Positions 7,848 through 17,684 of a DNA stretch of 45,586 nucleotides are shown piece by piece. Position 1 is the stretch's first letter; every line of letters begins with the position of its first letter. Below the pieces are notes generated by a model. It was given only the letters and a program-made list of their open reading frames with translations. It had not been told where the DNA came from and searched no databases. The position numbers and the translations under genes are program-made. Source of the DNA: Allorhizocola rhizosphaerae (GTDB lineage: Bacteria > Actinomycetota > Actinomycetes > Mycobacteriales > Micromonosporaceae). The stretch is taken from assembly GCF_003426775.1 (NCBI RefSeq), contig NZ_QJUG01000048.1, positions 1 to 45,586 of the forward strand. Direction: 5' to 3'.

Positions 7848-8204
7848 ATGAACGTTGCCCTGTGGGTCGTCCAGGCCCTGCTCGCCTTGGCCTTCGCCGG
7901 CGCGGGCTTCCTGAAGGTCAGCAAGTCACGCGACGAACTGCGGCCACGCATGCCATATGTGGCCGACTTCTCCACCGGGACGGTGAGGCTCATCGGCGCT
8001 GTGGAGCTTCTCGGCGCCGCCGGGCTGATCCTGCCCTGGGCCACGGGCATCGCCCCGGTGCTGACCCCGCTCGCCGCGACCGGCTTGGTCATCGTGATGA
8101 TTCTTGCGGCGTTCACCCACATCCGGCGAAGCGAGCCGCAAGGGGTCGTGTTCAACGCGATCCTCGGCGCGCTCGCGCTGTTCGTCGCGATAGGCCGGTT
8201 CTAG
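7848..8204 (+). CDS. DoxX family membrane protein
   Basis: A 118-residue protein with four hydrophobic helices: VALWVVQALLALAFAGAGF, LIGAVELLGAAGLILP, LTPLAATGLVIVMILAA and ILGALALFVAIGRF. The KVSKSRDEL loop after helix 1 and the GAVELLGAAGLI motif are typical of DoxX-like proteins, which are linked to quinone or redox functions in some bacteria. ATG at 7848 has a strong GGAGG site 5 bases upstream. Control by the divergent TetR regulator is indicated by the shared palindromes. It is convergent with the ABC-F gene, 6 bp apart. Confidence 0.9.
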   Translation: MNVALWVVQALLALAFAGAGFLKVSKSRDELRPRMPYVADFSTGTVRLIGAVELLGAAGLILPWATGIAPVLTPLAATGLVIVMILAAFTHIRRSEPQGVVFNAILGALALFVAIGRF

Positions 8205-8210
8205 ACCGGC

Positions 8211-9809
<1,599 letters not shown>

Positions 9810-10016
9810 GACTGCTCCAACGACGACGAGACGAAACCGGGGGGCAAACCCGCCAATCGTAGCGTCACTACCGCTCGTGCCGCGGCGGATTTCCCGGTGG
9901 CTGGGTGGGAGCACCGCCACTGCCACCACCGCCACCGGTTCCGCCGCCACCGCCCGTGGGCGGACCCGGATCGGTCCCCCACCTGCACCGACAGGCGCAG
10001 GCAGCAGCGCAGGTGA

Positions 10017-10200
10017 TCACCGTCCGCTGCCACCGGGCCGAACCGCGCCCGGATCTGCCGCGGCCGGCTCATCCATTTCGTGAGCCTGGCCACCGTCGTC
10101 CGGGAACGGACCCGCCGGCGCGATGTTGAGGTTGAAGTCGGCCTCGTCGCCTCTGCCCCACGGGTGGTAGAGGAAGTACCGGTCGACGGCGGTCTCGCAA
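10017..10200 (-). pseudogene. Apparent C-terminal gene fragment, minus strand
   Basis: Reading from about 10195 down to the TGA at 10017, the frame encodes a natural-looking protein tail (ETAVDRYFLYHPWGRGDEAD, then FNLNIAPAGPF) with strongly G/C-rich third codon positions. Upstream of about 10195 the same frame becomes Arg-rich with poor codon use, so the 5' part seems missing. I do not recognise the family. A Gly/Pro-rich reading continues toward 9870 in a neighbouring frame. Read as a decayed gene, low certainty. Confidence 0.35.
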
Positions 10201-10369
10201 AGACGCTTCCCTGCTCGGGCTGGCCGAGACATGCCTGCTGCTCGGCGACGCCGACCAGGCTGGCGCCCACGCCGCGCGTGCCGAGCGGCCGGCCCAGGGC
10301 AACCGGCTGTCGCCCCTTGAGCAGCGCGCCGTTTTCCTCCACGACAGCGCGGGTAAAACGCGCCGATGA
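10199..10369 (+). pseudogene. Apparent C-terminal fragment of a TPR-like protein
   Basis: The frame reading KDASLLGLAETCLLLGDADQ and then AGAHAARAERPAQGNRLSPL up to the TGA ending at 10369 looks like a helical TPR repeat with good codon use. No start codon or sensible N-terminal part lies upstream in frame. With the opposite-strand fragment at 10017-10200, it suggests two gene ends joined back to back near 10198. The rest of the 588-bp gap between the ABC-F gene and the metallopeptidase holds only Pro/Gly-rich low-complexity sequence. Confidence 0.35.
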
Positions 10370-10384
10370 CGCCCGAACTGACCT

Positions 10385-10390
10385 TAGGCT
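10385..10390 (+). promoter_or_regulatory. -10 element TAGGCT of a leaderless start
   Basis: TAGGCT ends 7 nt before the GTG at 10398, with no ribosome binding site between them, so transcription should begin at or next to the start codon. No good -35 is visible. Confidence 0.5.
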
Positions 10391-10397
10391 CAGCATC

Positions 10398-11387
10398 GTG
10401 AGCATCAACGAGAATGCAGACCTCGATCCCTCACAAGTAGAGGATCTTCGTGGGGCTGGCAGCCGCGGCGGCGGGATCGGCGGCCGCGGCGGAGTCAATG
10501 CCGCGGCGGGATGCCTGACCATGTTGCTGCCGCTGTTTCGCCGGAACCCCAAGCTGGGCATCGCGGCGATGCTCGTGGCCGTGTTGTGCTTCGCCGGCTA
10601 TCTGGTCCTCAACAGCACGGGCCAGCTGGGCAACCTGGGCCTGGGCGGGCTGGGCGGGGACACGGCGCAGCAGCCCGAGGACAACACCGAGCTGCAGCAG
10701 GCGTGCTCGACGGCCAACCCGGACCGGTTCCAGCGCACCGACTGCCGCAACCTGCTCTACATCAACTCGATCCAGGCCTATTGGCAGCAGGCGCTCCCGC
10801 AGCACTTCGGCCAGCAGTACCAGAGGGCGAAGACGCGCCTGTTCAGCGGCGGAGTGGACACGGCGTGCGGCAGCGCGGACGCGGGCATGGGCCCGTTCTA
10901 CTGTCCCGGCGACAACCATATCTACATTGATCTGTCGTTCTACGACGAGCTGGCCCGCCGGTTCGGCGCCCCCGGCCAGTTCGCCCAGGCGTATGTGCTC
11001 GCCCACGAATACGGCCATCACGTGCAAACCCTGCTCGGCACGGAGGCAGAGGTGCGCCGGGCGCAGCAGCGCGATCCGGCCAACGCCAACCGCTACTCGG
11101 TCTCCATGGAGTTGCAGGCCGACTGTTACGCCGGGGCGTGGGCCAACGCGGCCAGCCGCACGACGAGCGCGACGGGCCAGCCGCTGTTCACCAGCGTGAC
11201 GCAGAAGGACATCGACGAGGCGATGCAGGCCGCCTCGGCCGTGGGCGACGACTCGATCCAGAAGAAGGCGGGCGGGTCGATCAATCAGGACGCGTTCACC
11301 CACGGCTCGTCGCAGCAACGCCAGCAGTGGTTCAACCAGGGCTATAGCTCCGGCGACCCAAAGCAATGTAATACATTCGCCGGATGA
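10398..11387 (+). CDS. Neutral zinc metallopeptidase (YpfJ/PF04228 type), membrane-anchored
   Basis: A 329-residue protein with an acidic then Gly-rich cytoplasmic N-terminus, one transmembrane helix (LGIAAMLVAVLCFAGYLVL, about residues 54-72) and an extracytoplasmic protease domain. The zinc site is HEYGHHVQ (HExxH) with the third ligand expected in ELQADCYAGAWA, as in the family. Several Cys residues (ACSTANP, TDCRN, TACGS, FYCPGD) suggest disulfides. GTG at 10398 is preferred over upstream in-frame GTG 10080 because of the adjacent -10 and because the upstream part is not protein-like. It overlaps the next gene by 4 bp (ATGA). Confidence 0.92.
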   Translation: MSINENADLDPSQVEDLRGAGSRGGGIGGRGGVNAAAGCLTMLLPLFRRNPKLGIAAMLVAVLCFAGYLVLNSTGQLGNLGLGGLGGDTAQQPEDNTELQQACSTANPDRFQRTDCRNLLYINSIQAYWQQALPQHFGQQYQRAKTRLFSGGVDTACGSADAGMGPFYCPGDNHIYIDLSFYDELARRFGAPGQFAQAYVLAHEYGHHVQTLLGTEAEVRRAQQRDPANANRYSVSMELQADCYAGAWANAASRTTSATGQPLFTSVTQKDIDEAMQAASAVGDDSIQKKAGGSINQDAFTHGSSQQRQQWFNQGYSSGDPKQCNTFAG

Positions 11388-12544
11388 CCGATTCTCCCGC
11401 GGAACGCTATCTGCGCCTCGGCCTTCGCCTTGCCCGCCACGATGACGGGGTGGTCGACGCCTACTTCGGCCCGGCCGAGCTGGCCGCGCAGGTCGGGGCC
11501 GAAGCGCCGGTCGAGCCGCGTGCGCTGGTCAAGGAGGCCGACGCGCTGCTGGGCGAGCTGGCCGACGGCTGGCTGCGCGACCAGGTCGCGGCGTTGCGCG
11601 TCTTCGCGGGCGGGCTCGCGGGCGAGTCCCGCTCCTACGCCGACGAGGTCGAGGGCTGCTACGGCATCCGCCCGGTGCACACCGACGAGGCCGTGTTCGC
11701 CGAGGCGCACGAGCGTCTCGCCGACCTGCTGCCCGGCGATGGCCCGCTGACGCAGCGGTTTCTGCGCTGGCGCGAGTCGATGTTCGTGCCCGCCGACAAG
11801 GTCGAACCCGTTGTGGCAGCGGTCATCGAGGAGGCTCGGACGCAGACCCGGGCGCTGGTCGACCTGCCCGAGGGCGAGGGTGTCGACCTGGAGTTCGTGC
11901 GCGACGTGACGTGGCTTGGCTACAACGACTACCTCGGCGACCTGCGCGGCCGGGTCTCGTTCAACGTGACGAAACCGATGACCGCCATGGACCTGCTGCT
12001 GGTCGCCATCCATGAGACGTACCCCGGCCACCAGGCCGAACGTTCCTGTCATGAATTTTTTCTGGTACGCGGCCAGGGCCTCCTGGAGGAGACGCTGGCC
12101 CTCACGCCCGCACCCCAATCGGTGATCTCCGAGGGCATAGGCGAGCTCGCGCCGCAGATCCTGCTCACGGGCGAGGGCGGGCCGCGCCTGGCCGCGATCC
12201 TGCACGATGCGGGCGTCGAGTTCGACCTGGCGCACGCCCTCGCCGTCGAGCGGGCCGCCCGGCCGTGCCAGTGGGCCCAGGTCAACGCGGCGCTGTTGCT
12301 GCACGAGCACGGCGCCGGCCAGGCGGACGCGCGGTCCTATTTGGAGCGTTGGGCGCTGATCGGCCCGGACATGGCCGCGCACGTGGTCCGGTTCATCACC
12401 GAGCCGTCGTCGCGCACGTACGTCATGAACTATCCGGCCGGATACCGGCTGTGCCAGTCCTATGTGGATGGTGACCCGCACCGGTTCCGCCGGCTGCTGA
12501 CCGAACAGATGCGGGTCACCGACCTGACTACGTCGTCGCGATAG
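11384..12544 (+). CDS. DUF885 family protein, putative metallopeptidase
   Basis: A 386-residue DUF885 protein. The HExxH-type site is HETYPGHQAE in the middle of the protein, followed about 45 residues later by ISEGIGELA, whose Glu is the probable third metal ligand. It is cytoplasmic, with no signal peptide, and shorter than many DUF885 members. ATG overlaps the stop of the metallopeptidase gene, so the two probable peptidases form an operon. It ends in a 17-bp overlap with the convergent permease gene. Confidence 0.88.
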   Translation: MTDSPAERYLRLGLRLARHDDGVVDAYFGPAELAAQVGAEAPVEPRALVKEADALLGELADGWLRDQVAALRVFAGGLAGESRSYADEVEGCYGIRPVHTDEAVFAEAHERLADLLPGDGPLTQRFLRWRESMFVPADKVEPVVAAVIEEARTQTRALVDLPEGEGVDLEFVRDVTWLGYNDYLGDLRGRVSFNVTKPMTAMDLLLVAIHETYPGHQAERSCHEFFLVRGQGLLEETLALTPAPQSVISEGIGELAPQILLTGEGGPRLAAILHDAGVEFDLAHALAVERAARPCQWAQVNAALLLHEHGAGQADARSYLERWALIGPDMAAHVVRFITEPSSRTYVMNYPAGYRLCQSYVDGDPHRFRRLLTEQMRVTDLTTSSR

Positions 12545-14864
12545 CGGCGAGCACGTCGGTGCGCGCCGCCCGCCGGGCCGGCCACAGCGCCGCGAGCACG
12601 CCCACCACGACCATCCCGCCGAGCGCGCCCGCGACCACGGGCAGCGGCACGGCCATCGAGAAGATGGGCTGGCTCAGGATGACGTGCTGCATGACGCCGC
12701 CCAGCAGCACGCCGATGCCCACGCCCAACAATCCGCCGTACGTCGCGATCACCACGCTCTCGCGCCGGATCGCCCGCCGGACCAACCCACGCGAGGCGCC
12801 CACGGCCCGGAACACCCCGATCTCACGGGTCCGTTCGAGCACCGACAGCGCCAGCGTGTTGACCACACCGAACACGGCGATCAGCACGGCCGCGCCCAGC
12901 AGGGCATAGACGATGCCCAGCGCGAGCTGCAGCGGACCGATGAACTCCATGATGAGCTGCTCGCGATCCATCACGATGATGTCGGGCCGCTCGGCGAACG
13001 CGGCGTCGAGCGCCCTGCGGTCGGCATCCGCGACGTAGACGCCGTCCAAATAGGAATGCTCGCCCAACAGCGCCGGGTCGTCGACGACCACGCCGTTGTA
13101 CAGGAAGCTTTCGTCGACGTAGACGCCGTTGATGCGCAAGGTCTTGCCCATCACGGTCACCGTGTCGCCGACCTTCTTCCCGAACTGCTCGCGCACCAGC
13201 GCGCCGCCGCGCGGCAGCTCCCGCGCCAGGCCCTTGCCGTTGCCGCGCACCACCGTGATGGACCGGTCGCGCCCGTCGACCTCGCCCCAACCGTGGTACA
13301 CCGCGGTCGCGTCGCCGGGCACCTTCGGCACGATGTCGTCCTGGGTCGGGCCGTTGACCCCGCGCACAACAAGCGTTTCCGCGCGGATGTCAGCCTTGAC
13401 GACCCGGCTGAACGTGTCGCTGAGCGACTCGCCGACCGTGGCGAACGCCGTGACCAGCGCGAGCCCGATCATCAGCGCGGACGCGGTGGCCGCCGTGCGA
13501 CGAGGGTCGCGGATCGAGTTTCGCACGGCGACCCGCGCCACGACCGACCCCCGTTGACTGACCACACGCGACAGTGGAATCAGGACGGCCGAGGCGAGCA
13601 GCGGGGCCAGCAGGAGCAGACCGACGCAGCCCAGCAGCGCGCCCGCCATGCCGACCACCCGTTGCCAGTCCGACAGGTCCGTGTGCGACGTCAGTAGGAC
13701 CATCGTCGTGCCGCCGCCGAGCGCGAGGAACCCGAGCACGGTGCGGATCACCAGCGACCGGCGCGGCAGCGCGTAGTCGGTGCCCAGCGCGGCCACGGGC
13801 GGCACGGCCGCGCCCCGGCGGGCCGAGCCGTATGCGGCCACGACGGTCACGACGAGGCCCACGAGGTACCCGACAAGGATGGCAAGCGGTGAGACCGCGA
13901 AGATGACGGTTTCCCCGGTGCTGCGCAACAGGGTCATCGCCACCCACCCGAGCCCGACGCCGAGCGCGGCGCCCACCGTCGCGCCGATCAGCCCGATGAC
14001 GGCGGCCTCTGCCAGGATGGCCCGGCGCACCTGGCGCCGCTTGGCGCCGACCGCGCGCAGCAGGGCGAAATAGCGTGTCCGTTGCGCCACAAGCATCGTG
14101 AACGTGTTGGCGATGACGAACATGCCGACCATCAGCGCCACACCGGCGAACACGAGCAGGAAGTTGCGCGCGATCTGCGCCTCCTGGCTCGCCTCCTTCG
14201 CCCGCTCGTCGGCGATCTGCTGCCGGGTCTTCACGTCTTCGAAGCCCTTCGCTTTGGCCTGCGCCGCGATCGCGTCCGGATCGGCGCCGAAAAGCTCGAC
14301 CCAGGCAAACGATCCACCGGCCAGGCGCAGCGCGGTCGCCTCGTCGTAGGCCACCACCGGCATCGGCTCATCCGCGGCAGCGGTCCGGTAGGTGTAAATG
14401 CCCACCACCGTAACGGTTTCGCTGGTGCCATCCTGGCGCAGCAGGCGCACCGACGATCCCACGCCATGACCGGCGTCCTTGGCCGTGCGCTCCTCCAGCG
14501 CGACCTCACCGGCCTTCTCCGGCCCACGCCCGCCGATCAGGTGGAATCGATCGCTGGCGTCCCAATCCGTTCCGGCCATCTCCGGGAAGTATCCGGTGCC
14601 CAGCTTGCCATCGGACTTCACCACCGCCGAGTGTCCAAACACGACACCTTCGGCGCGGGCGATCGACGCCAACGGAGCGGGATCCTTGGTTCGCACGATG
14701 ACGGCGAAGTCCGCGCGCGTCTGTCCACTCACGATGGTCGCCGCCGCCGAATCCGACACGACCCACGTGGCGACGACGAAGCCGACGCCAAGCACGATGG
14801 CCACGAGCGTCATGGACACCCGGCCGGGATGGGCCCGCAGGTCCCGCAATACCGCGCGCAGCAT
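12528..14864 (-). CDS. ABC transporter permease, FtsX/MacB type
   Basis: A 778-residue membrane protein with two FtsX-type units. The first helix is at VSMTLVAIVLGVGFVVATWV; a large extracytoplasmic domain (about 45-230) follows, then the FtsX core with FALLRAVGAKRRQVRRAILA, and a second copy ending with TREIGVFRAVGASRGLVRRA and the final PARRAARTDVLAAI. These are coupling-helix motifs of MacB/LolCDE-like mechanotransmission permeases. It directly abuts its ATPase gene (0 bp). Such transporters act on antimicrobial peptides or envelope components. Confidence 0.93.
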   Translation of the reverse strand: MLRAVLRDLRAHPGRVSMTLVAIVLGVGFVVATWVVSDSAAATIVSGQTRADFAVIVRTKDPAPLASIARAEGVVFGHSAVVKSDGKLGTGYFPEMAGTDWDASDRFHLIGGRGPEKAGEVALEERTAKDAGHGVGSSVRLLRQDGTSETVTVVGIYTYRTAAADEPMPVVAYDEATALRLAGGSFAWVELFGADPDAIAAQAKAKGFEDVKTRQQIADERAKEASQEAQIARNFLLVFAGVALMVGMFVIANTFTMLVAQRTRYFALLRAVGAKRRQVRRAILAEAAVIGLIGATVGAALGVGLGWVAMTLLRSTGETVIFAVSPLAILVGYLVGLVVTVVAAYGSARRGAAVPPVAALGTDYALPRRSLVIRTVLGFLALGGGTTMVLLTSHTDLSDWQRVVGMAGALLGCVGLLLLAPLLASAVLIPLSRVVSQRGSVVARVAVRNSIRDPRRTAATASALMIGLALVTAFATVGESLSDTFSRVVKADIRAETLVVRGVNGPTQDDIVPKVPGDATAVYHGWGEVDGRDRSITVVRGNGKGLARELPRGGALVREQFGKKVGDTVTVMGKTLRINGVYVDESFLYNGVVVDDPALLGEHSYLDGVYVADADRRALDAAFAERPDIIVMDREQLIMEFIGPLQLALGIVYALLGAAVLIAVFGVVNTLALSVLERTREIGVFRAVGASRGLVRRAIRRESVVIATYGGLLGVGIGVLLGGVMQHVILSQPIFSMAVPLPVVAGALGGMVVVGVLAALWPARRAARTDVLAAIATT

Positions 14865-15539
14865 TTACAGGACCCTCCCGTCCGCGAGCTTGATGATCCG
14901 GTCGGCGTACGAGGCCGCGGTCGGATCGTGCGTGACCATCACCACGGTCTGGCCCAGCTCGTCCACGCTGCGCCGCAGGAAGTCCAGCAGCTCCTTGGAC
15001 GACTGGGAGTCCAGCGCGCCGGTCGGCTCGTCGGCGAAGATCACATCCGGGCGCGTGATCAGCGCGCGGGCGCACGCCACCCGCTGTTGCTGCCCACCCG
15101 ACAATTGCGAAGGCCGGTGCTTGAGCCGGTCGCCGAGCCCGACCGCGTTGACGATGGTGTCGGCGAACGCCCGGTCGACCCGCTTTCCGGCCAGGTCCAG
15201 CGGCAGCACGATGTTCTCCCACGCGGTCAGCGTGGGCAGCAGGTTGAACGCCTGGAACACGAAGCCGACCCGGTCGCGGCGCAGCGCGGTCAGAGCGTCG
15301 TCGCCAAGCTTGGTCAGCTCGGTGTCGCCGATCCACGTGCGCCCGGCGGTCGCCTTGTCCAGCCCGGCCACGCAGTGCATCAGGGTCGACTTGCCCGAGC
15401 CCGACGGGCCCATGATGGCGGTCAGTTCGCCCTGGTAAAACTGGACATCGACGCAGTCGAGCGCGGCCACCCGGGCGTCGCCCTCCCCGTAAATCTTCGT
15501 CAGCTCCACGGCCCGTGCGGCCGCCTTCTTCGTTGTCAT
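14865..15539 (-). CDS. ABC transporter ATP-binding protein, MacB/LolD type
   Basis: A 224-residue ATPase with Walker A GPSGSGKST, Q-loop in FVFQAFNLLPTLTAWEN, signature LSGGQQQRVACARAL, Walker B VIFADEPTGALD and switch His in VMVTHDP. The LPTLTAWENI and GALDSQSSKE segments are typical of FtsX-permease partners. The frame extends far upstream, but ATG at 15539 fits the family N-terminus (VELTKIYGEGDARVAALD). It is transcribed divergently from the two-component system 108 bp away, which probably controls it. Confidence 0.94.
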   Translation of the reverse strand: MTTKKAAARAVELTKIYGEGDARVAALDCVDVQFYQGELTAIMGPSGSGKSTLMHCVAGLDKATAGRTWIGDTELTKLGDDALTALRRDRVGFVFQAFNLLPTLTAWENIVLPLDLAGKRVDRAFADTIVNAVGLGDRLKHRPSQLSGGQQQRVACARALITRPDVIFADEPTGALDSQSSKELLDFLRRSVDELGQTVVMVTHDPTAASYADRIIKLADGRVL

Positions 15540-15634
15540 GCCGCCCACACTCGCCTGTGCGAGACGCGGTGAAATCCGGCGTAAGTCGATCACACCCCCC
15601 ACCAAAGTTGTAGGCAGCACAGGCCGATCCGACC

Positions 15635-15640
15635 TAATCT
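15635..15640 (+). promoter_or_regulatory. -10 element TAATCT before the histidine kinase gene
   Basis: TAATCT lies 7 nt before the GTG start at 15648, giving a leaderless transcript. The 108-bp gap must also hold the promoter of the divergent ABC operon. Confidence 0.55.
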
Positions 15641-15647
15641 CGACCTC

Positions 15648-16811
15648 GTGGAAGAGCAACTCGGCGTGGCGGCGATCCGGTGGGTGACGCGCATCACCTG
15701 GAGGATCGCTCCGCTCGTGCTCGGTTTCGCCGTCTTCCTCGGCACACTGACCGTCCCGGGAGCGCCGCCGACCGTGGTCATCGGGAGTGGCTACGTCAAC
15801 CGGATCGACCCGATCGTCCTGGTGGCGGCGGCCGTGGTGTGCGGGCTTGTCACGGTGTTCGCCCGGCGCTGGCTGCTGCCCCTGCTCGTGGTGGCCGCCG
15901 TGGTCTGGTTGGCCCTGTCGGCGTTCCCGATCATCGTGATCGCTTCGTACTACGCGGCCGTCCGGCTGACCCGGCGCCGCACGGCCATCATCTACCTGAG
16001 CCTGTCCACCGCACTCGTATTGATACCGCTGGGCGCTGAACCCATCGTGGGCATCGTTGCCGTGTGCGTCCTGATCGGACTGCCGTACGTGGTGGGACTG
16101 TGGGTCAACGCGCGCCGCCAGGTCATCGCGGCCCTGCAGGAGCGGGCCGAGCGGCTGGAGGCCGAGCAGTCCGCGCGATCCGAGCAGGCCCGGCAGGAGG
16201 AACGCACGCGCATCGCCCGCGAAATGCACGATGTCGTCGCACATCGGGTCGCGCTGATGGTCCTGCACGCCGGGGCGCTGGAGGTCAACGCGCCCGACGA
16301 GCGCCTGGCCGGTGAGGCCGCGCTCATCCGCACCACCGGGCGGGAGGCGCTCACCGAGCTGCGGCAGGTGCTCGGCGTGCTGCGGACCGAGGAGGCCCTG
16401 CTGGCCCCGCAACCGGATCTCTCCGAGCTGCCGAGCCTGCTTGACCGCACCCGGGCTGCTGGGGTTCCGGTCGAGTTCCGTCTGGAGGGGGCCGGCCGTG
16501 AGCTCCCGACCGTCGTGCAGCGCACCGCCTATCGGGTGGTGCAGGAGGCGCTCACCAACGTGGTCAAGCACGCCGGCGGGGCGCCGACGACCGTGACCCT
16601 GCGATATTCGGACACCACATTGGACGTGCGCGTGGACAACGGGCCGCCGACGTCCCCGCCGGAACGCATGCCCGGCAGCGGGCTCGGTCTGATCGGGCTG
16701 CGCGAGCGGGTCGCACTGCTTTATGGGCGGTTGGAGTCGCGTTCCCGCCTTGACGGCGGGTTCACGGTCAGCGCCGTGCTTCCCGCCTCGCCGAGCGAGG
16801 TACCCGCATGA
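15648..16811 (+). CDS. Sensor histidine kinase, HisKA_3/NarL-partner type
   Basis: A 387-residue kinase with several N-terminal transmembrane helices (about residues 20-150) and only short outside loops, a membrane-sensing layout. The dimerisation/phosphoacceptor region reads EERTRIAREMHDVVAHRVAL with His194 as the phosphorylation site; the ATPase has the N-box VVQEALTNVVKHAG and G-box GSGLGLIGLRERV. It overlaps the response regulator gene by 4 bp. With the divergent MacB-type transporter, the context suggests an envelope-stress or antimicrobial-peptide response; that is inference. Confidence 0.94.
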   Translation: MEEQLGVAAIRWVTRITWRIAPLVLGFAVFLGTLTVPGAPPTVVIGSGYVNRIDPIVLVAAAVVCGLVTVFARRWLLPLLVVAAVVWLALSAFPIIVIASYYAAVRLTRRRTAIIYLSLSTALVLIPLGAEPIVGIVAVCVLIGLPYVVGLWVNARRQVIAALQERAERLEAEQSARSEQARQEERTRIAREMHDVVAHRVALMVLHAGALEVNAPDERLAGEAALIRTTGREALTELRQVLGVLRTEEALLAPQPDLSELPSLLDRTRAAGVPVEFRLEGAGRELPTVVQRTAYRVVQEALTNVVKHAGGAPTTVTLRYSDTTLDVRVDNGPPTSPPERMPGSGLGLIGLRERVALLYGRLESRSRLDGGFTVSAVLPASPSEVPA

Positions 16812-17455
16812 TCAGGGTTTTGTTGGTGGACGATGAGGCTCTGGTGCGATCGGGCCTGCGCATGATTCTCGAAGCGGCGGGCGACATCGCGATCGTCGCG
16901 GAGGCGCGCGACGGCCACGAGGCGGTCGAGGCGGCGCGGCGCCACAAGCCCGACGTGGTGCTCATGGACGTGCGCATGCCGGGGCGCGACGGCCTGAGCG
17001 CCGCCGAGGAGGTCACCGCGCTCCCCCAGCCGCCCAAGGTGGTCATGCTCACCACGTTTGACATGGACGAATATGTGCATGCCGCGCTGCGGGCGGGTGC
17101 CGTCGGCTTCCTGCTCAAGGACACCCCGCCGCGCGATCTCGCGGAGGCCGTGCGCATCGTGACCGCGGGCAACGCCATGCTCTCGCCCGCCATCACCCGC
17201 AAGCTGATCAGCTCCTTCGCTCAGCGCGGCCATTCTCAGGCCCAGCAGGCCCGTCAGCGCCTTGCCGTGCTCACCGACCGGGAGCTGGACGTGGCGCGTG
17301 CCGTCGGGCGTGGACTGTCCAATGCGGAGATTGCCCGCGAGCTCGACATGGCGGAGACGACGGTGAAGGCGCACGTGAGCCGGGCCCTGGCCAAACTCGG
17401 TTTGAGCAACCGGGTGCAGGCCGCGCTGCTCGTACACGACGCCGGCCTGACATAG
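16808..17455 (+). CDS. Response regulator, NarL/LuxR family
   Basis: A 215-residue regulator. The receiver domain has the acidic pair VDDE, phospho-acceptor Asp54 in VVLMDVRMPG, and the conserved Lys in FLLKDTPP. The C-terminal GerE/LuxR helix-turn-helix reads LTDRELDVARAVGRGLSNAE then IARELDMAETTVKAHVSRAL. It is the cognate partner of the upstream kinase (ATGA overlap), and the transporter genes across the divergent promoter are its most likely targets. The stop is 2 bp from the convergent DUF5988 gene. Confidence 0.95.
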   Translation: MIRVLLVDDEALVRSGLRMILEAAGDIAIVAEARDGHEAVEAARRHKPDVVLMDVRMPGRDGLSAAEEVTALPQPPKVVMLTTFDMDEYVHAALRAGAVGFLLKDTPPRDLAEAVRIVTAGNAMLSPAITRKLISSFAQRGHSQAQQARQRLAVLTDRELDVARAVGRGLSNAEIARELDMAETTVKAHVSRALAKLGLSNRVQAALLVHDAGLT

Positions 17456-17457
17456 GG

Positions 17458-17667
17458 CTATTCAGCCACGTAGGTGCAGTAAAACCAGCGATAAACCACA
17501 TGCTCGCAGCCACTGATCTCGATATGCCCATCGGTGGGGTAGAAGTGTTCGGTGCGGTTGCCGTGCCGTATCTTGACCTCCGGATCGCCGACCGGCACCC
17601 AGCGGCACCGGGTCGACGGCAACGCCTTGTCCGGGCCCCCGTCCAGGAACACGCGCTCCCATCGCAT
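17458..17667 (-). CDS. DUF5988-like small protein
   Basis: A 69-residue protein starting MRWERVFLDGGPDKALPST and ending YRWFYCTYVAE. The FLDGGP motif, the central EVKIRHGNRTEHFYPT and the final RW....T..AE match DUF5988, a small actinobacterial family of unknown role often found near biosynthetic clusters. It starts 17 bp after the stop of the crotonyl-CoA carboxylase/reductase gene on the same strand and is probably the last gene of that operon. ATG at 17667 is chosen for length; a GTG a few codons upstream is also possible. Confidence 0.7.
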   Translation of the reverse strand: MRWERVFLDGGPDKALPSTRCRWVPVGDPEVKIRHGNRTEHFYPTDGHIEISGCEHVVYRWFYCTYVAE

Positions 17668-17684
17668 CACACCATCCGCCGCCT

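Noticed and set aside
14082-15572. Long plus-strand ORF of 496 codons
   Set aside because: It is antisense to the FtsX-type permease and its ATPase, whose family motifs are unambiguous; the ORF has no recognisable protein features.
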